From JABWCQ01 sp964587105 (lineage in GTDB: Bacteria; Electryoneota; RPQS01): 64,000 nt of DNA. The notes under the pieces are model-generated. The model did not search any database and was not told the DNA's origin. It saw nothing but the letters and a program-made list of their open reading frames with translations. Positions 51,572-61,600 of the stretch are shown here, piece by piece; position 1 is the stretch's first letter, and each line of letters starts with the position of its first letter. The position numbers were made by a program, and so were the translations under genes. The stretch lies in assembly GCA_964587105.1 (NCBI GenBank), contig CAZPKG010000001.1, forward strand, positions 1-64,000. The letters are read 5' to 3'.

Positions 51572-54103
51572 TTATCGTTCAGAAACCACAAAGAAATATT
51601 CCAGTGAATTTTCCGGGACCGGAACCACAAAATCCGTCGTTACCGTCGTGCCGATTTGAGTCGCATTTCCAATCGCCGGCGGCCAAACCGTGCTGCTCCA
51701 GACCGAGTAAAACTCCGCATTCTCGGCTGCCGACCAATTCAAATAGACATTACTGCTTTCAATTGAAATCGTCAAATCACTGACGGCCGACGGCGTCAGA
51801 TTGCCACCCGCGTCAATTGTCACGGGTACATCAAATACGGGAGCAATAGGATCATTAGAGACAAATCTCAGCATTGTCGCGGAGGGGCCGTTGGGCAGAC
51901 AGCATGAGGATAATCTGAGAACGACGTTTTGCTGCGCGCCAATCGCCACGTTTCCTGAGGGCGGAATCGTTTGCACCGCCGGAGCGGGGCAGAACTTGAT
52001 GGCAAGATTGTTGGCAATATAGGCCGCATTGTAAACGACGTTTATCCCTTTTGTCTTGTCACTGTTTTGCATGCCAATTGTCGCAGATTCCAGCCGGTTC
52101 ACGCCCATGCTCGCATATTGATAGGTAATCGAGCCGTCTGACTTCAGGATGACTTCAAAGTTGTATAAACCGCTATTGGCATAGCTTTGCACGTTCTGAT
52201 ACGACACTACAAAGCTGTCAACGTTATTAGTCCAGCGGCGAATATTTGTTCCGGCGCGTTGCGGGCTCAAGTCATCCCACCAACAAGCGAGGATATTCTC
52301 CGGCGCTGCGGTCGCTGGAAGAGCAAGATTCGTATATGATGTTGCGCCGGTGGCGGTTGATGTAAACGACAACCATCCATTTGCGGCGACGCGAATCTGT
52401 GAGTAATTGTTGCCGTAAAACGGGAACGTGAATCCCAGCGCGAACGGTCCTAAATTTTGATCGTCGCTCGAAAATGCGATCTGAGTGCCAATCGCGCTGA
52501 TGTCAACCCAGCTGTATGTCGGTCCACCTGCTGCCACTCTGCTGTCAATCCAGCGGCCGCCGCCAACTCCCGCGCCGTAGTTAGTTGCGCCAAAGCTTAA
52601 CTCAGATGCACTCCATGTCAATGCAGCGTCGCCATTATTTTGAACGGCAATGTTCACGTCATATGTGTCGCACAGCGGCACGGCTTCGGAAATCGGATTT
52701 GGCGTTACGGCGATTTCCGCGCGGGGGGCTGGGCTCAATTGAATATCGAGAATTGTCGGCGTACCTGCGACCACGTTGACATTGTTTACGACTTGGCTGA
52801 CATAACCCGGCGCCGAAAATGTCAGGCTATAGTTTCCTGCCAATAACATCCGGTAATACTCGCCGTGCAAAGCGCTGCTGTGTGTGACATAGGGGATATT
52901 TGCCAGCATGATATTCGCGCGCACCGGATCCCCGGTCTGGGCATCCGTCACGACTCCGCGCACACCCTCGCGCGCCATTTGCAAATAGTTAATCATTGAC
53001 CGGCGGTTCTCGCGCCACAAACTGTCGAGCGCACTCTCCGGCCCGGACTTCGTGTACGAGATTTCCATCGTCACTTCTTTGTCGCCCATCCACACGTAAT
53101 TCCAATCCTGCATACCACCTGAGACATGGTACCACTCCGCGCCGTTTGTCGTGCCATCCGGCGGGAAGTTGCTGTGGTTATACATCGTCGGATTGGATTG
53201 CGCATAAGTCAAAGCGATTTGGTAGAAAAGTGCGTCCTCGGGACTTGGCGAGAAAACGCTTGCGCCGTTGTAATTACTGTCCCATGGATAATTCGCCACC
53301 ACTTCGCCGCCGTGAAAGTTTGCGGAAATCACAAAATTCCGCGTCGCCGAAAAATTCATCACATTCGCCGTTTCGATCTCGCGTCCGGCTGTCGTGTTGG
53401 TTGAGTCCCAACAGCGATCCGGGAAATCGCGATTCAGGTCTTGGCCGTTTGCATTGAACCTCTGTCCCAATGTTCCCACGTTCCTGCCGTCGGGATTCAT
53501 CAACGGAAGGATGTAAATCTCATAATCGTTGACCATTTCAGTCAATTCGGCGTCAACTCCGTAGCCCGTCAAGAGAGTATCAATGAGCTTCATGCAATTC
53601 TCAAGCCCGGTCAATTCGTCGCCGTGCATCGCGCCGATGTATTTTACTTCAATTTCCGGTTCATCTGAACCAACATTGTCCGACACCTTGCCCACCCACA
53701 TCGGTCGCCCTTGCACGGAATTCCCGATGCTCTGATACGAAAACAGCGTCGGGTAGGCCGCCGCCCACGCAATGAACTGTGTTTCAATTTCGGCGTTTTC
53801 GTGATAGGTGTCCAATCTGCCTTGCTCGACGCGCTCTTCCGGAAGCCACTGCACACTAAATCCGCGAGCGCGCAATTGGTCAAAGTCTTCCTGAAGCAAA
53901 TAGACGTGCGCCTTTGGACCGCGATAGTGATCGAATATACCGCCCGCATCCTCAATCGTCTTCGCATCCAGAGGAGACTTGATTTCAATCTCGGCCAAAC
54001 GCGAGTCGTTCATATTCTTCTTCACAGGCCGCGCGGACGCGCTAAATGCAAACAGCAATACTCCTGCAAACAGTAAGCTCAAAAATAAATTCCAATGCTT
54101 CAT
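51572..54103 (-). CDS. M14 zinc carboxypeptidase, multidomain, exported
   Basis: This 843-residue protein starts at ATG 54103; a TTG four codons earlier is less likely. After the signal peptide and a propeptide comes the M14 domain with zinc ligands H160 and E163 ('MHGDELTG'), H264 ('NFHGGEV') and catalytic E347 ('VTMEISYTK'). Then follow a carboxypeptidase-regulatory-like module ('GVRGVVTDAQTGDPV'), an NHL-unrelated beta-sandwich ('YSWVDISAIGT ... FPFYGNNYSQI ... NGWLSF ... WWDDL') shared with two other exoproteins here, an Ig-like module, and a final FN3-like domain ending 'LEYFFVVSER'. It removes C-terminal residues from peptides outside the cell. It lies 14 nt after the sulfurtransferase gene. 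Confidence 0.92.
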   Translation of the reverse strand: MKHWNLFLSLLFAGVLLFAFSASARPVKKNMNDSRLAEIEIKSPLDAKTIEDAGGIFDHYRGPKAHVYLLQEDFDQLRARGFSVQWLPEERVEQGRLDTYHENAEIETQFIAWAAAYPTLFSYQSIGNSVQGRPMWVGKVSDNVGSDEPEIEVKYIGAMHGDELTGLENCMKLIDTLLTGYGVDAELTEMVNDYEIYILPLMNPDGRNVGTLGQRFNANGQDLNRDFPDRCWDSTNTTAGREIETANVMNFSATRNFVISANFHGGEVVANYPWDSNYNGASVFSPSPEDALFYQIALTYAQSNPTMYNHSNFPPDGTTNGAEWYHVSGGMQDWNYVWMGDKEVTMEISYTKSGPESALDSLWRENRRSMINYLQMAREGVRGVVTDAQTGDPVRANIMLANIPYVTHSSALHGEYYRMLLAGNYSLTFSAPGYVSQVVNNVNVVAGTPTILDIQLSPAPRAEIAVTPNPISEAVPLCDTYDVNIAVQNNGDAALTWSASELSFGATNYGAGVGGGRWIDSRVAAGGPTYSWVDISAIGTQIAFSSDDQNLGPFALGFTFPFYGNNYSQIRVAANGWLSFTSTATGATSYTNLALPATAAPENILACWWDDLSPQRAGTNIRRWTNNVDSFVVSYQNVQSYANSGLYNFEVILKSDGSITYQYASMGVNRLESATIGMQNSDKTKGINVVYNAAYIANNLAIKFCPAPAVQTIPPSGNVAIGAQQNVVLRLSSCCLPNGPSATMLRFVSNDPIAPVFDVPVTIDAGGNLTPSAVSDLTISIESSNVYLNWSAAENAEFYSVWSSTVWPPAIGNATQIGTTVTTDFVVPVPENSLEYFFVVSER

Positions 54104-54117
54104 CGTTCGATCCAATT

Positions 54118-54960
54118 CTATGTTAGCTTCACTCCGGCTTCAGGATGGAGTTCAATCCACTCGCTCCATGAGCCCGGATACAATTGTAAATTCTGAAATC
54201 CTGCACAATCCAAAGCCCACAACAACTGGCACGCCGTCACACCTGAACCACAATAAGCGGCAACAGCTTTTCCGTCAGAGATACCGTGGCTCTCAAACAG
54301 CGTGCGCAATTCGTCACGGCTTTGCAGTCGCGGCGGGTTTCCGTTCAGCAAACTTGCCAGCGGAATATTCCCCGCGCCTTGAATGTGTCCGGCACGTTTG
54401 TCCAGCGCCTCCACTTCGCCACGAAAGCGCTCCGGAGCGCGCGCATCAAACAAGAGCCCCCCGTTTGTCATCCGACGCAAAACCTCATCTGCGTCAATCA
54501 TCAGCTCCTCGCGGAGTCGAATATCAAAAGGTCTAACGGGCGCTCGTTTAGTCTGATGAGTCTCAATTGCGCGACCCTCGGACTTCCATTTCGCGAAGCC
54601 GCCGTCGAGCACCATGACGTTGTCAACACCAATCCAGCGAAGCAGCCACCACAACCGCGCGCCAACTTTGGAACTCTCTTCTTCTGTGGCGACCACGCGC
54701 ACGCCTTTGCCGATTCCTTTTCGAGCAAGCCGCGAAACCAAATCCGCCGGAGCGGGCAGCGGGTGTCGGCCTTTGGAGTAGTCGCCCACTTCCGAGAGAT
54801 CGGCGTCCACGTCAACAAATACTGCACCGGGAATGTGACCGTTCAAATAGCTTGCATAGGCGGCGTTAGAATTCTGATGGACCCAGCGCACGTCGGCGAT
54901 TACCAAATCCGAATCATCAAGATGTTCAGCCAACCATTCTGTCGAAACGAGTTGTCCCAA
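54118..54960 (-). CDS. Sulfurtransferase with two rhodanese domains
   Basis: This 280-residue protein has tandem rhodanese domains. The first is inactive (no Cys loop) and holds 'DLVIADVRWVH' and 'HIPGAVFVDVDADLS'. The second has the catalytic C237 in 'AAYCGSGVTACQL', whose CGSGVT loop is of the 3-mercaptopyruvate sulfurtransferase type. It moves sulfane sulfur from thiosulfate or mercaptopyruvate to thiol or cyanide acceptors. There is no signal peptide. The start is TTG 54960, only 6 nt after the stop of the beta-helix gene, so translation is probably coupled. Its place between two exported proteins is odd. Confidence 0.9.
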   Translation of the reverse strand: MGQLVSTEWLAEHLDDSDLVIADVRWVHQNSNAAYASYLNGHIPGAVFVDVDADLSEVGDYSKGRHPLPAPADLVSRLARKGIGKGVRVVATEEESSKVGARLWWLLRWIGVDNVMVLDGGFAKWKSEGRAIETHQTKRAPVRPFDIRLREELMIDADEVLRRMTNGGLLFDARAPERFRGEVEALDKRAGHIQGAGNIPLASLLNGNPPRLQSRDELRTLFESHGISDGKAVAAYCGSGVTACQLLWALDCAGFQNLQLYPGSWSEWIELHPEAGVKLT

Positions 54961-54966
54961 AATATT

Positions 54967-57900
54967 CTAATGCTCCACAATCACATGAAAGTAGCCGCGC
55001 GTCGGGTGAATCGGCGCGGCATAGGGTAACACAACAAACGTGTCGGCAGTCGCTGCGATCGTTGTCAAGAAGCTGCCGGTATCTGTTGAATCGGTTTTCA
55101 CGAGAAACAATCCGGTTCCGTCGTAACTCCAAAACAATCGCACACTGTCGGCTGCGGCGCGAATAACTAAATCATTAACTGCGACCGGCGGCCCGGACAA
55201 TTGCGGCCCATGATAGCCTTGATCAGCCGTCAAATCGTCAGTCGCATAGTTCGTGCTCGTTGTCCCAATCGGCGCGACTGCGGCAGGATCCGCCGCGTTG
55301 AGACACGGAGAGTCTTCCGCTTGTCCGGTTGCGACATGCGCAAGATAGTAATCATGCCCGACCCCGCTGACCCAAAGAGGATTCAACTGAATATTACGGT
55401 AGCGGTCGCACGGATCTCCGTTCGCATTCAAACTATCGAGCGCGCCCAACCCCACCGGGCCTTGAGAAGGTGAATTGCTGAAAAAAGCAAAATTCGCGCT
55501 GTCGTTTGAAGTCACGCAATTGTATTGAATCGAAGAGGTTGGCGCAACGAAGAAATAGATTCCGTCGCCGTGGTTCTCTGCAATGATGTTGTTCTTCACC
55601 TGCGACGAGCCAAAGCGCATGTAAATTCCCGCGCCATCGACCGCCGTATTTTCGGCTATGGTGTTGAACTCAACAGTTGCACTTGTGCTGCCAAGCCAAA
55701 TCGCGCCGCCGATCGCCGAAGTGTTGTTCAGGAACAAATTATTTCGCATCACCGCCGGAGCCGCATCGAGGAACACCGCGCCGCCGGTGTTTACCGAGCT
55801 GTTGTCTTCAATCCGGCAATTGAGCAATTGTCCCGTCGCGCCCTGTGCCAAATAGGCTCCCCCTGCTGCTGCGGTTCCGCCTTTGATGACACAGCCGTCA
55901 AATATCGGCGCTGAACTGGACCGCGCGCAAATCACGCCGCCTGAATCCGCCGATCCTGTTTCAAAGTAGCAATTTGTAAAGGTTGGGGAAGATTGCTCAA
56001 GAAATACCGCGCCGCCTTGCAACGCCTGATGCCGTTCAATTGAGCAATTTGCAAAGCTCGGGGACGAAGCCGAGATCCGAAGCGCGCCGCCTTCCGTACG
56101 TGACGTGGACAACGCGCGTGAATCGGAGATCGAGCAGTATTCAAATTCGCTACTGCCCGAATTTCCCCTCATTGTCACTCCGCGCCATCGGCCCGGATTC
56201 GTCAAGGTATCAGTTGTAAAAATGATTGAATCTGTAAACGTCCCGATAGCAGTCACGACTCCTCGCACATCCATACCGTTCGGTCCGCAAAACAGCAACG
56301 TTGTTCCCGGCGCAATTGTCAGCGTATTGAGCGAGTCAACAACAACATCGGCAACGACTTTTATCGTGTTTGGCCCGATGATTCCAGACAGAGGCCCGAA
56401 TAGACCATCCGGCGAAAATCCGTCAGCACTTTCGAGCGCGCCAATATCCGGCAACGTCATTGCGGGTTGAGGTCGCATCGCTCCGAGCAAATCTTCGGCA
56501 ATCGTATTCCAATTTCCTGCGCCAATTGCCGGGCTATTCGCGGTTAGATTCCAGTTCCCGTTCGCCTCGTCTTGAAACAGCGGGTCACTGACGAGATTGA
56601 AGTACGTATCGCACGAATCTCCGTTGGCATTCACGGCGACTATTGATCCCAGCAGCAAGGGGCCGTTTGCAGTATCATTGGCGGCATATTGAACAGTTCC
56701 CTGAAGCAGTGAATACGCGATTCGCGATGCTCCGGCTGCGTCGAAATAGAGATTGTTCCCACTTGACTGGGCGATTACTGAGTTCTCAATATCGGCAACT
56801 GTTGATTCAAGTCTCATCCCGCCATTAACGCTGCCGCCAATCGTGCAATGCCGCAAGAAAATTTTGCTGCTGTTCGCCGTCGCGAGTCCGCCGCCCAGCG
56901 CCGCCGTCTGGTTGTTCGTTATCAAACAATTCGTGGCGCTCAATGTGCTCTGATTCGTTGAAATCCCTCCGCCATTCAAATCAGAGGAATTGTGAGAAAT
57001 TTCGCAGGCGTTGAACGTCGCTTCGGCGGCTTCCCACAAATGTATTCCGCCACCCTCGGCATCCGCCGTGTTTCCGCGAATCCGGCAGTTCGTCAATGTC
57101 GGTTGCGATTGCCGAATGGACAGGCCGCCGCCATTTCCCAAACTTGTGTTGCTGTCAAAATCACAATTTGTGAATGACGGATGCGCGTTGTTGCGCAGGA
57201 ACACGCCCGCTCCGTACAGCCCAGCCGTATTCTGCCTCACCACGCAATCCACAAATGTCGGTGCACCATCCAACGTCACCCAAATTCCCGCGCCTTCACC
57301 CGCCGCTGTGTTGCCGCGCACTTCGCATTGCTCAAACAAGCCGTTTGAGGTTTCGCGGTAGCTGTGAATCCCACCACCGTCATCAGCAGAGCGGTTATAC
57401 AAGACCTTGCACCGTAGCATATGCGGCGACGACTCCCAATTGTAAACTCCTCCGCCGTCAAAATCAGTGGTATAGTTCGCTTCAATTGTGCAGTCGAAAA
57501 TCAGCGGCGAGGAATTTTCACAGGCGATGCCTCCGCCGTGTCCACGTCCGTTGTTGCCGCGCATGATCGAACTGTCCATCCGCGCCGTGCAATTCTTGAA
57601 CATGATTCCGCCGCCGTTTACGCGGGCAAAATTGCTGTCAAATGTACACCCTACGAACTGCGGACTCGCCCCACGCGCATATGCGCCGCCGCCGCTGCCA
57701 TTCGTTGAAACATTCTTGAATGCTCGTGTGTCTGAAATAACGGTGCCGATGTTATTGTGGATATACATCGCGCCACCTTCTGCTCGCGACGTGTTCCGTT
57801 CAAAATAACACGAGTCCATCAGCAATGTCGATCCGGTCACATACATGGCTCCCCCAGCCGACTCCGCCTTGTTCCGGCGGAATGTACTATGTTCGATCCG

Positions 57901-58356
57901 CAGAGTCGTGCCGCCGCCCATGTACATTGCTCCACCGAGGCTGTCCGCTCCCCCCGGTCCCGGCGCCCATGCATTTTCAACAACTGCGTAGCGGATGAAG
58001 CTTGAGTCGTTTGCGTTGTTGAGACTGAGCCCCCGCCACCGCGACGGATTCAACAAAGTATCGGTCGTGAAGAAAACGGAGTCTCCGGGCAGTCCCGCGA
58101 CCGCCAAATAGCCGGAAACCGCCAGCGAATATGCTCCGGCGAAGTACACACGCACGCCCGGCTCAATGCTCAAGCTATCCGCCGCCGGCACAGTGAGATT
58201 TCCCTGTACAACATAGGGACTTGCGGCGAGTGTCCAGGTACCCTCGATATTCCCCGCCGGCACAAAGGTCGAATCCGCTGCAGAAATCTCCGTTAGGCAA
58301 AAGCACAGCAAGACCCAACTGACCCGTCGCATCAATACAAAGTTCACTCTGCCCAT
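54967..58356 (-). CDS. Right-handed parallel beta-helix exoprotein
   Basis: This 1129-residue exported protein starts at ATG 58356, or ATG 58332, which gives a more usual signal peptide. Two beta-helix blocks (about 130-600 and 700-960) are built of turns such as 'NxTxxxGGGIxxxxSxPxFxNCxFxxN', as in the polymorphic outer-membrane and pectate-lyase-like helices. A linker precedes each block, with a matching entry strand ('LSIEPGVRVYFAG' and 'LTIAPGTTLLFCG'). The C-terminal FN3-like domain ends at the last residue ('RGYFHVIVEH'). No catalytic residues were identified. It is probably a surface adhesin or carbohydrate-binding protein. First gene of the five-gene operon to 47018. Confidence 0.88.
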   Translation of the reverse strand: MGRVNFVLMRRVSWVLLCFCLTEISAADSTFVPAGNIEGTWTLAASPYVVQGNLTVPAADSLSIEPGVRVYFAGAYSLAVSGYLAVAGLPGDSVFFTTDTLLNPSRWRGLSLNNANDSSFIRYAVVENAWAPGPGGADSLGGAMYMGGGTTLRIEHSTFRRNKAESAGGAMYVTGSTLLMDSCYFERNTSRAEGGAMYIHNNIGTVISDTRAFKNVSTNGSGGGAYARGASPQFVGCTFDSNFARVNGGGIMFKNCTARMDSSIMRGNNGRGHGGGIACENSSPLIFDCTIEANYTTDFDGGGVYNWESSPHMLRCKVLYNRSADDGGGIHSYRETSNGLFEQCEVRGNTAAGEGAGIWVTLDGAPTFVDCVVRQNTAGLYGAGVFLRNNAHPSFTNCDFDSNTSLGNGGGLSIRQSQPTLTNCRIRGNTADAEGGGIHLWEAAEATFNACEISHNSSDLNGGGISTNQSTLSATNCLITNNQTAALGGGLATANSSKIFLRHCTIGGSVNGGMRLESTVADIENSVIAQSSGNNLYFDAAGASRIAYSLLQGTVQYAANDTANGPLLLGSIVAVNANGDSCDTYFNLVSDPLFQDEANGNWNLTANSPAIGAGNWNTIAEDLLGAMRPQPAMTLPDIGALESADGFSPDGLFGPLSGIIGPNTIKVVADVVVDSLNTLTIAPGTTLLFCGPNGMDVRGVVTAIGTFTDSIIFTTDTLTNPGRWRGVTMRGNSGSSEFEYCSISDSRALSTSRTEGGALRISASSPSFANCSIERHQALQGGAVFLEQSSPTFTNCYFETGSADSGGVICARSSSAPIFDGCVIKGGTAAAGGAYLAQGATGQLLNCRIEDNSSVNTGGAVFLDAAPAVMRNNLFLNNTSAIGGAIWLGSTSATVEFNTIAENTAVDGAGIYMRFGSSQVKNNIIAENHGDGIYFFVAPTSSIQYNCVTSNDSANFAFFSNSPSQGPVGLGALDSLNANGDPCDRYRNIQLNPLWVSGVGHDYYLAHVATGQAEDSPCLNAADPAAVAPIGTTSTNYATDDLTADQGYHGPQLSGPPVAVNDLVIRAAADSVRLFWSYDGTGLFLVKTDSTDTGSFLTTIAATADTFVVLPYAAPIHPTRGYFHVIVEH

Positions 58357-58698
58357 TATCCATTCTCAGGTTATGATTCCATCCATTACCGTCTCGAGAA
58401 AACACACTACTCCATCCTTACAATTTGCAACCGATTCCTCCTGAATGCAAGCCTCATACGGTATTCAATGCTGATTCATCTCTCGAATAAAAACATCCTA
58501 AACTATTGTTAAAACTGCATTAAATTTGTAAACAAGGTCACACGGCCTAACAATTGCGTTGCACGGCGAGGCTTGACCGGAATCCCGCCTGCATCCCGCA
58601 ATGATTTTCGGTGTTCTACCAACTATTGCATCTGAAGTTACAAACTACGACCTTATAAAAATTTGGTTCCCCGGGCGATTCATAGAAGGAGAAGCGAC
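58357..58698. other. Divergent intergenic region
   Basis: These 342 nt lie between the divergent beta-helix and T9SS-cargo genes and must hold both promoters. It contains an A/T-rich stretch (about 58480-58535). I see no convincing -35/-10 pair or long inverted repeat. Confidence 0.5.
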
Positions 58699-61600
58699 AT
58701 GACAAAAGGGAAGATCACGAATTGGGCGCTGCTGGCAATCGGCGCGTTAATGGTTCTGTCAACCTCGGCTCTTGCGGTTACGCAAGCCGATGTTGTGAGA
58801 CTGAAACAAAAGGCGGCGCGCGGTGAAGCATTCACTCCCGCAGAGCGACGCCTGGCTGATGAGGCCAGAGAACAGCTTGGAAGCATCATTCAGTGGCCAA
58901 GTCAAGAGGAACACCGTCGGCCACCTCATAGCCCGCTCGATGTTTACATCGCTGCGGATGTAGCCTACGAATGGGTTGACATTACCGAAGTCGGCACTCC
59001 GGCAGGACTAACCAATGATGATCAATCCGTAGGGCCGTTTGAACTTGGATTTGATTTTACTTTCTATGATCAAGTGTACTCCTCGGTGTACATGACCTCG
59101 AATGGCTGGGCCGGATTTCAGGACCAGGGCGGCTGGGCGGCTTATTTCAATGAGACAATTCCAAATGAAGCCGAGCCTAATGCAGCTACCTACATTTTCT
59201 GGGACGACCTGTATCCCCCGACCGGTGGCGAGTATTACTACTACGAAGACCAAGTGAACCACAGGTTCATTATGAGCTGGATTAATGTGCCGCACATCGG
59301 AACAGAAGACGAGCTGTACACATTCCAGATCATATTGACCCCAGACGGCAATATTCGTTACAACTACCAGTTAGTTCACGAAGGCGGTAACTTCGGGAAC
59401 TTTACGTGCACCGTTGGTATCGAAAACGAAACCTCAACCGAGGCGCTTGAAGTTTGCTTTGATGGCACAGGAACTGTTCCTGTTTCGGAAACGTCTATTC
59501 TTATCGGGCAGCCAGATGGCGTGCCGATGGCGGTGGAAGATTTGGCCGTTGCAGTAAATGATCACACCGTAACGTTGACATGGAACGATCCGACGGAAGA
59601 CACGAACGGCAATCCGGTCACGTTGACGAATGTTGAAGTGTGGGAAGGCCGTCCCGGAAGCGGCGACCTTGTTGCGACGGTTGGACCCAACGTGGAAACG
59701 GCAGTCTTGACCAATGTGCTTGACGGCTCAAAAGTCTATTACGTTCGGGCGTATGCCAATCCGTACTACGGTGCCTCTGCCCATATCGGTGCGATTGTTG
59801 GAACACCGAGCTATGCGAACAATTTCGATACGAACGACGGTGGGTGGACATCCGATGAAGGTTGGAGTTGGGGCGTGCCGCAGAATGGAATGGCTCCGGA
59901 GCCGTTTTCAACTCCTAATGCTTGGGGAACTGACTTTGAAAATGGCTTCCCGGCGTTTGCGGATTATTCGCTTGTATTCAACAACGATTTAGTTGTTGCA
60001 AATACCAACGGCGTGATTGAATTTTACGCTTGGTGGAGAACCGATTTCGGTTGGGATGGTTGTAACTTCAAGGCCTCGCTCGACGGCGGTCAGACTTGGG
60101 AAGTTGTCACACCGATTGACGGCTATACGATCGACGCCATGTTCGAAGGGACGCAGAATCCGTTGAGCGGCGAACCCGCATGGACGGATGCTTCAGGTGG
60201 TTGGCGGCACATTGAAATTCCGCTCGATGCCTACATTGGCGAAGCTCCAATGTTCAAATTTCATTTTGGCTCGTCCGACTGGGCGCAAGGAAATCCGGGC
60301 TTCTACCTCGATGACGTCATCATGTGGGGATTGGATGAACCCGTTTTTGCAACCGTGTCCGGCAACATAACCTTTGACGGCGGCAATGGTGTCATGACAG
60401 CAGTGGATGTTCGGGCGAACGGTTTTGGCTCGCCCAGCACGCACCCTGCGGCCAACGGAGCTTACACACTTTCAAACGTCTTGACCGGACCGCGCACGAT
60501 TACTGCGAGCTTAACAGGCTATCATCCGCGAACCCTTGATCTCACCGTAGTCGAAGGCGGCAACACCGGCGCCAACTTGACGCTTACCCGTCTTGATCCG
60601 CCGCCGCCCACAAACGTTCAAGGCACAGTTGTCAGCGCCACCGGACTTATGACGTTGACTTGGACGGCAGCAGCCGATCCGCTTGTTGACGTTTATACAA
60701 TCTACCGCAGACTCGCCGGCGAACAAAACTTCGTTCAGCAGGGCACCAGCACGACCACAACTTTCCAACAAACCCTGACGGCGGACGGAATCTACCAGTA
60801 CGTTGTCACCGCAACGGATAACGGTGTCAGTGTGCCGGTGACTTCCGTGCGCTCGAATCAAGCCACCGTTCTCTTCGGCGAACTTCCGGTGACGACATTA
60901 GGAGCGGATGGAGATTATGATGATCGCATTCATCTGTCATGGCTTACGCCGGGAACGATTGAAGGGACTGAGCTATTTTATGACGACGGCAGCGCAGAAC
61001 AATTCTACGTTGTTGCCTTCCCCGCCGGGCCATCGGACTATTTCTGTGTGCGCATGACGCCGCCGGATGACGCCACCTACCCGCTGCTGATATATGCCGC
61101 TACAGTATTCGTTGAAGACCAATTAGACATCCCGTGGATTGGAATTTGTCCGCCAAGCGACGTATTCGAAGGCCCGGACATTTCCAACGCGATGTATGAA
61201 TGGACAAGCCTTCATGCCGACTCAACTCCGGGTTGGGTAACCTGTGAAACTGACGGCAGCTTGTTCCTGGAAGAGGCTGGTGACTTCTATATCGTCTATC
61301 AATTCCCGCCAGATCAGAACGATCAACCTGCCGTTGGTTCCGACTGGAATCAGGTTGACAATCGTTCATATTGGACCCAAACTCCCGATCAATTCTGGAA
61401 CCTGTGGACGGCACATGATTGGATGATGCGCGCTTGGCTTGGTGGACCTCCTCCTGAAGAGGGTTTGGTCATGAATCAGGATTTCTATCTGCTCTCAACG
61501 GGATCTGCACGTGGCTACGCGATTGACCGTGTCCCCACGCTTCCTGTTGTCGGTTCAGAAGACAGCCCGGGACGCATAACCGGCGGCGACTACAAAAAGG

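Noticed and set aside
58521..58528. TAAATTTG as a Bacteroidetes-type -7 box (TAnnTTTG)
   Set aside because: The nearest upstream TTG is only 12 nt away, not the roughly 19 nt required, and other promoters in the window look like sigma70 type.
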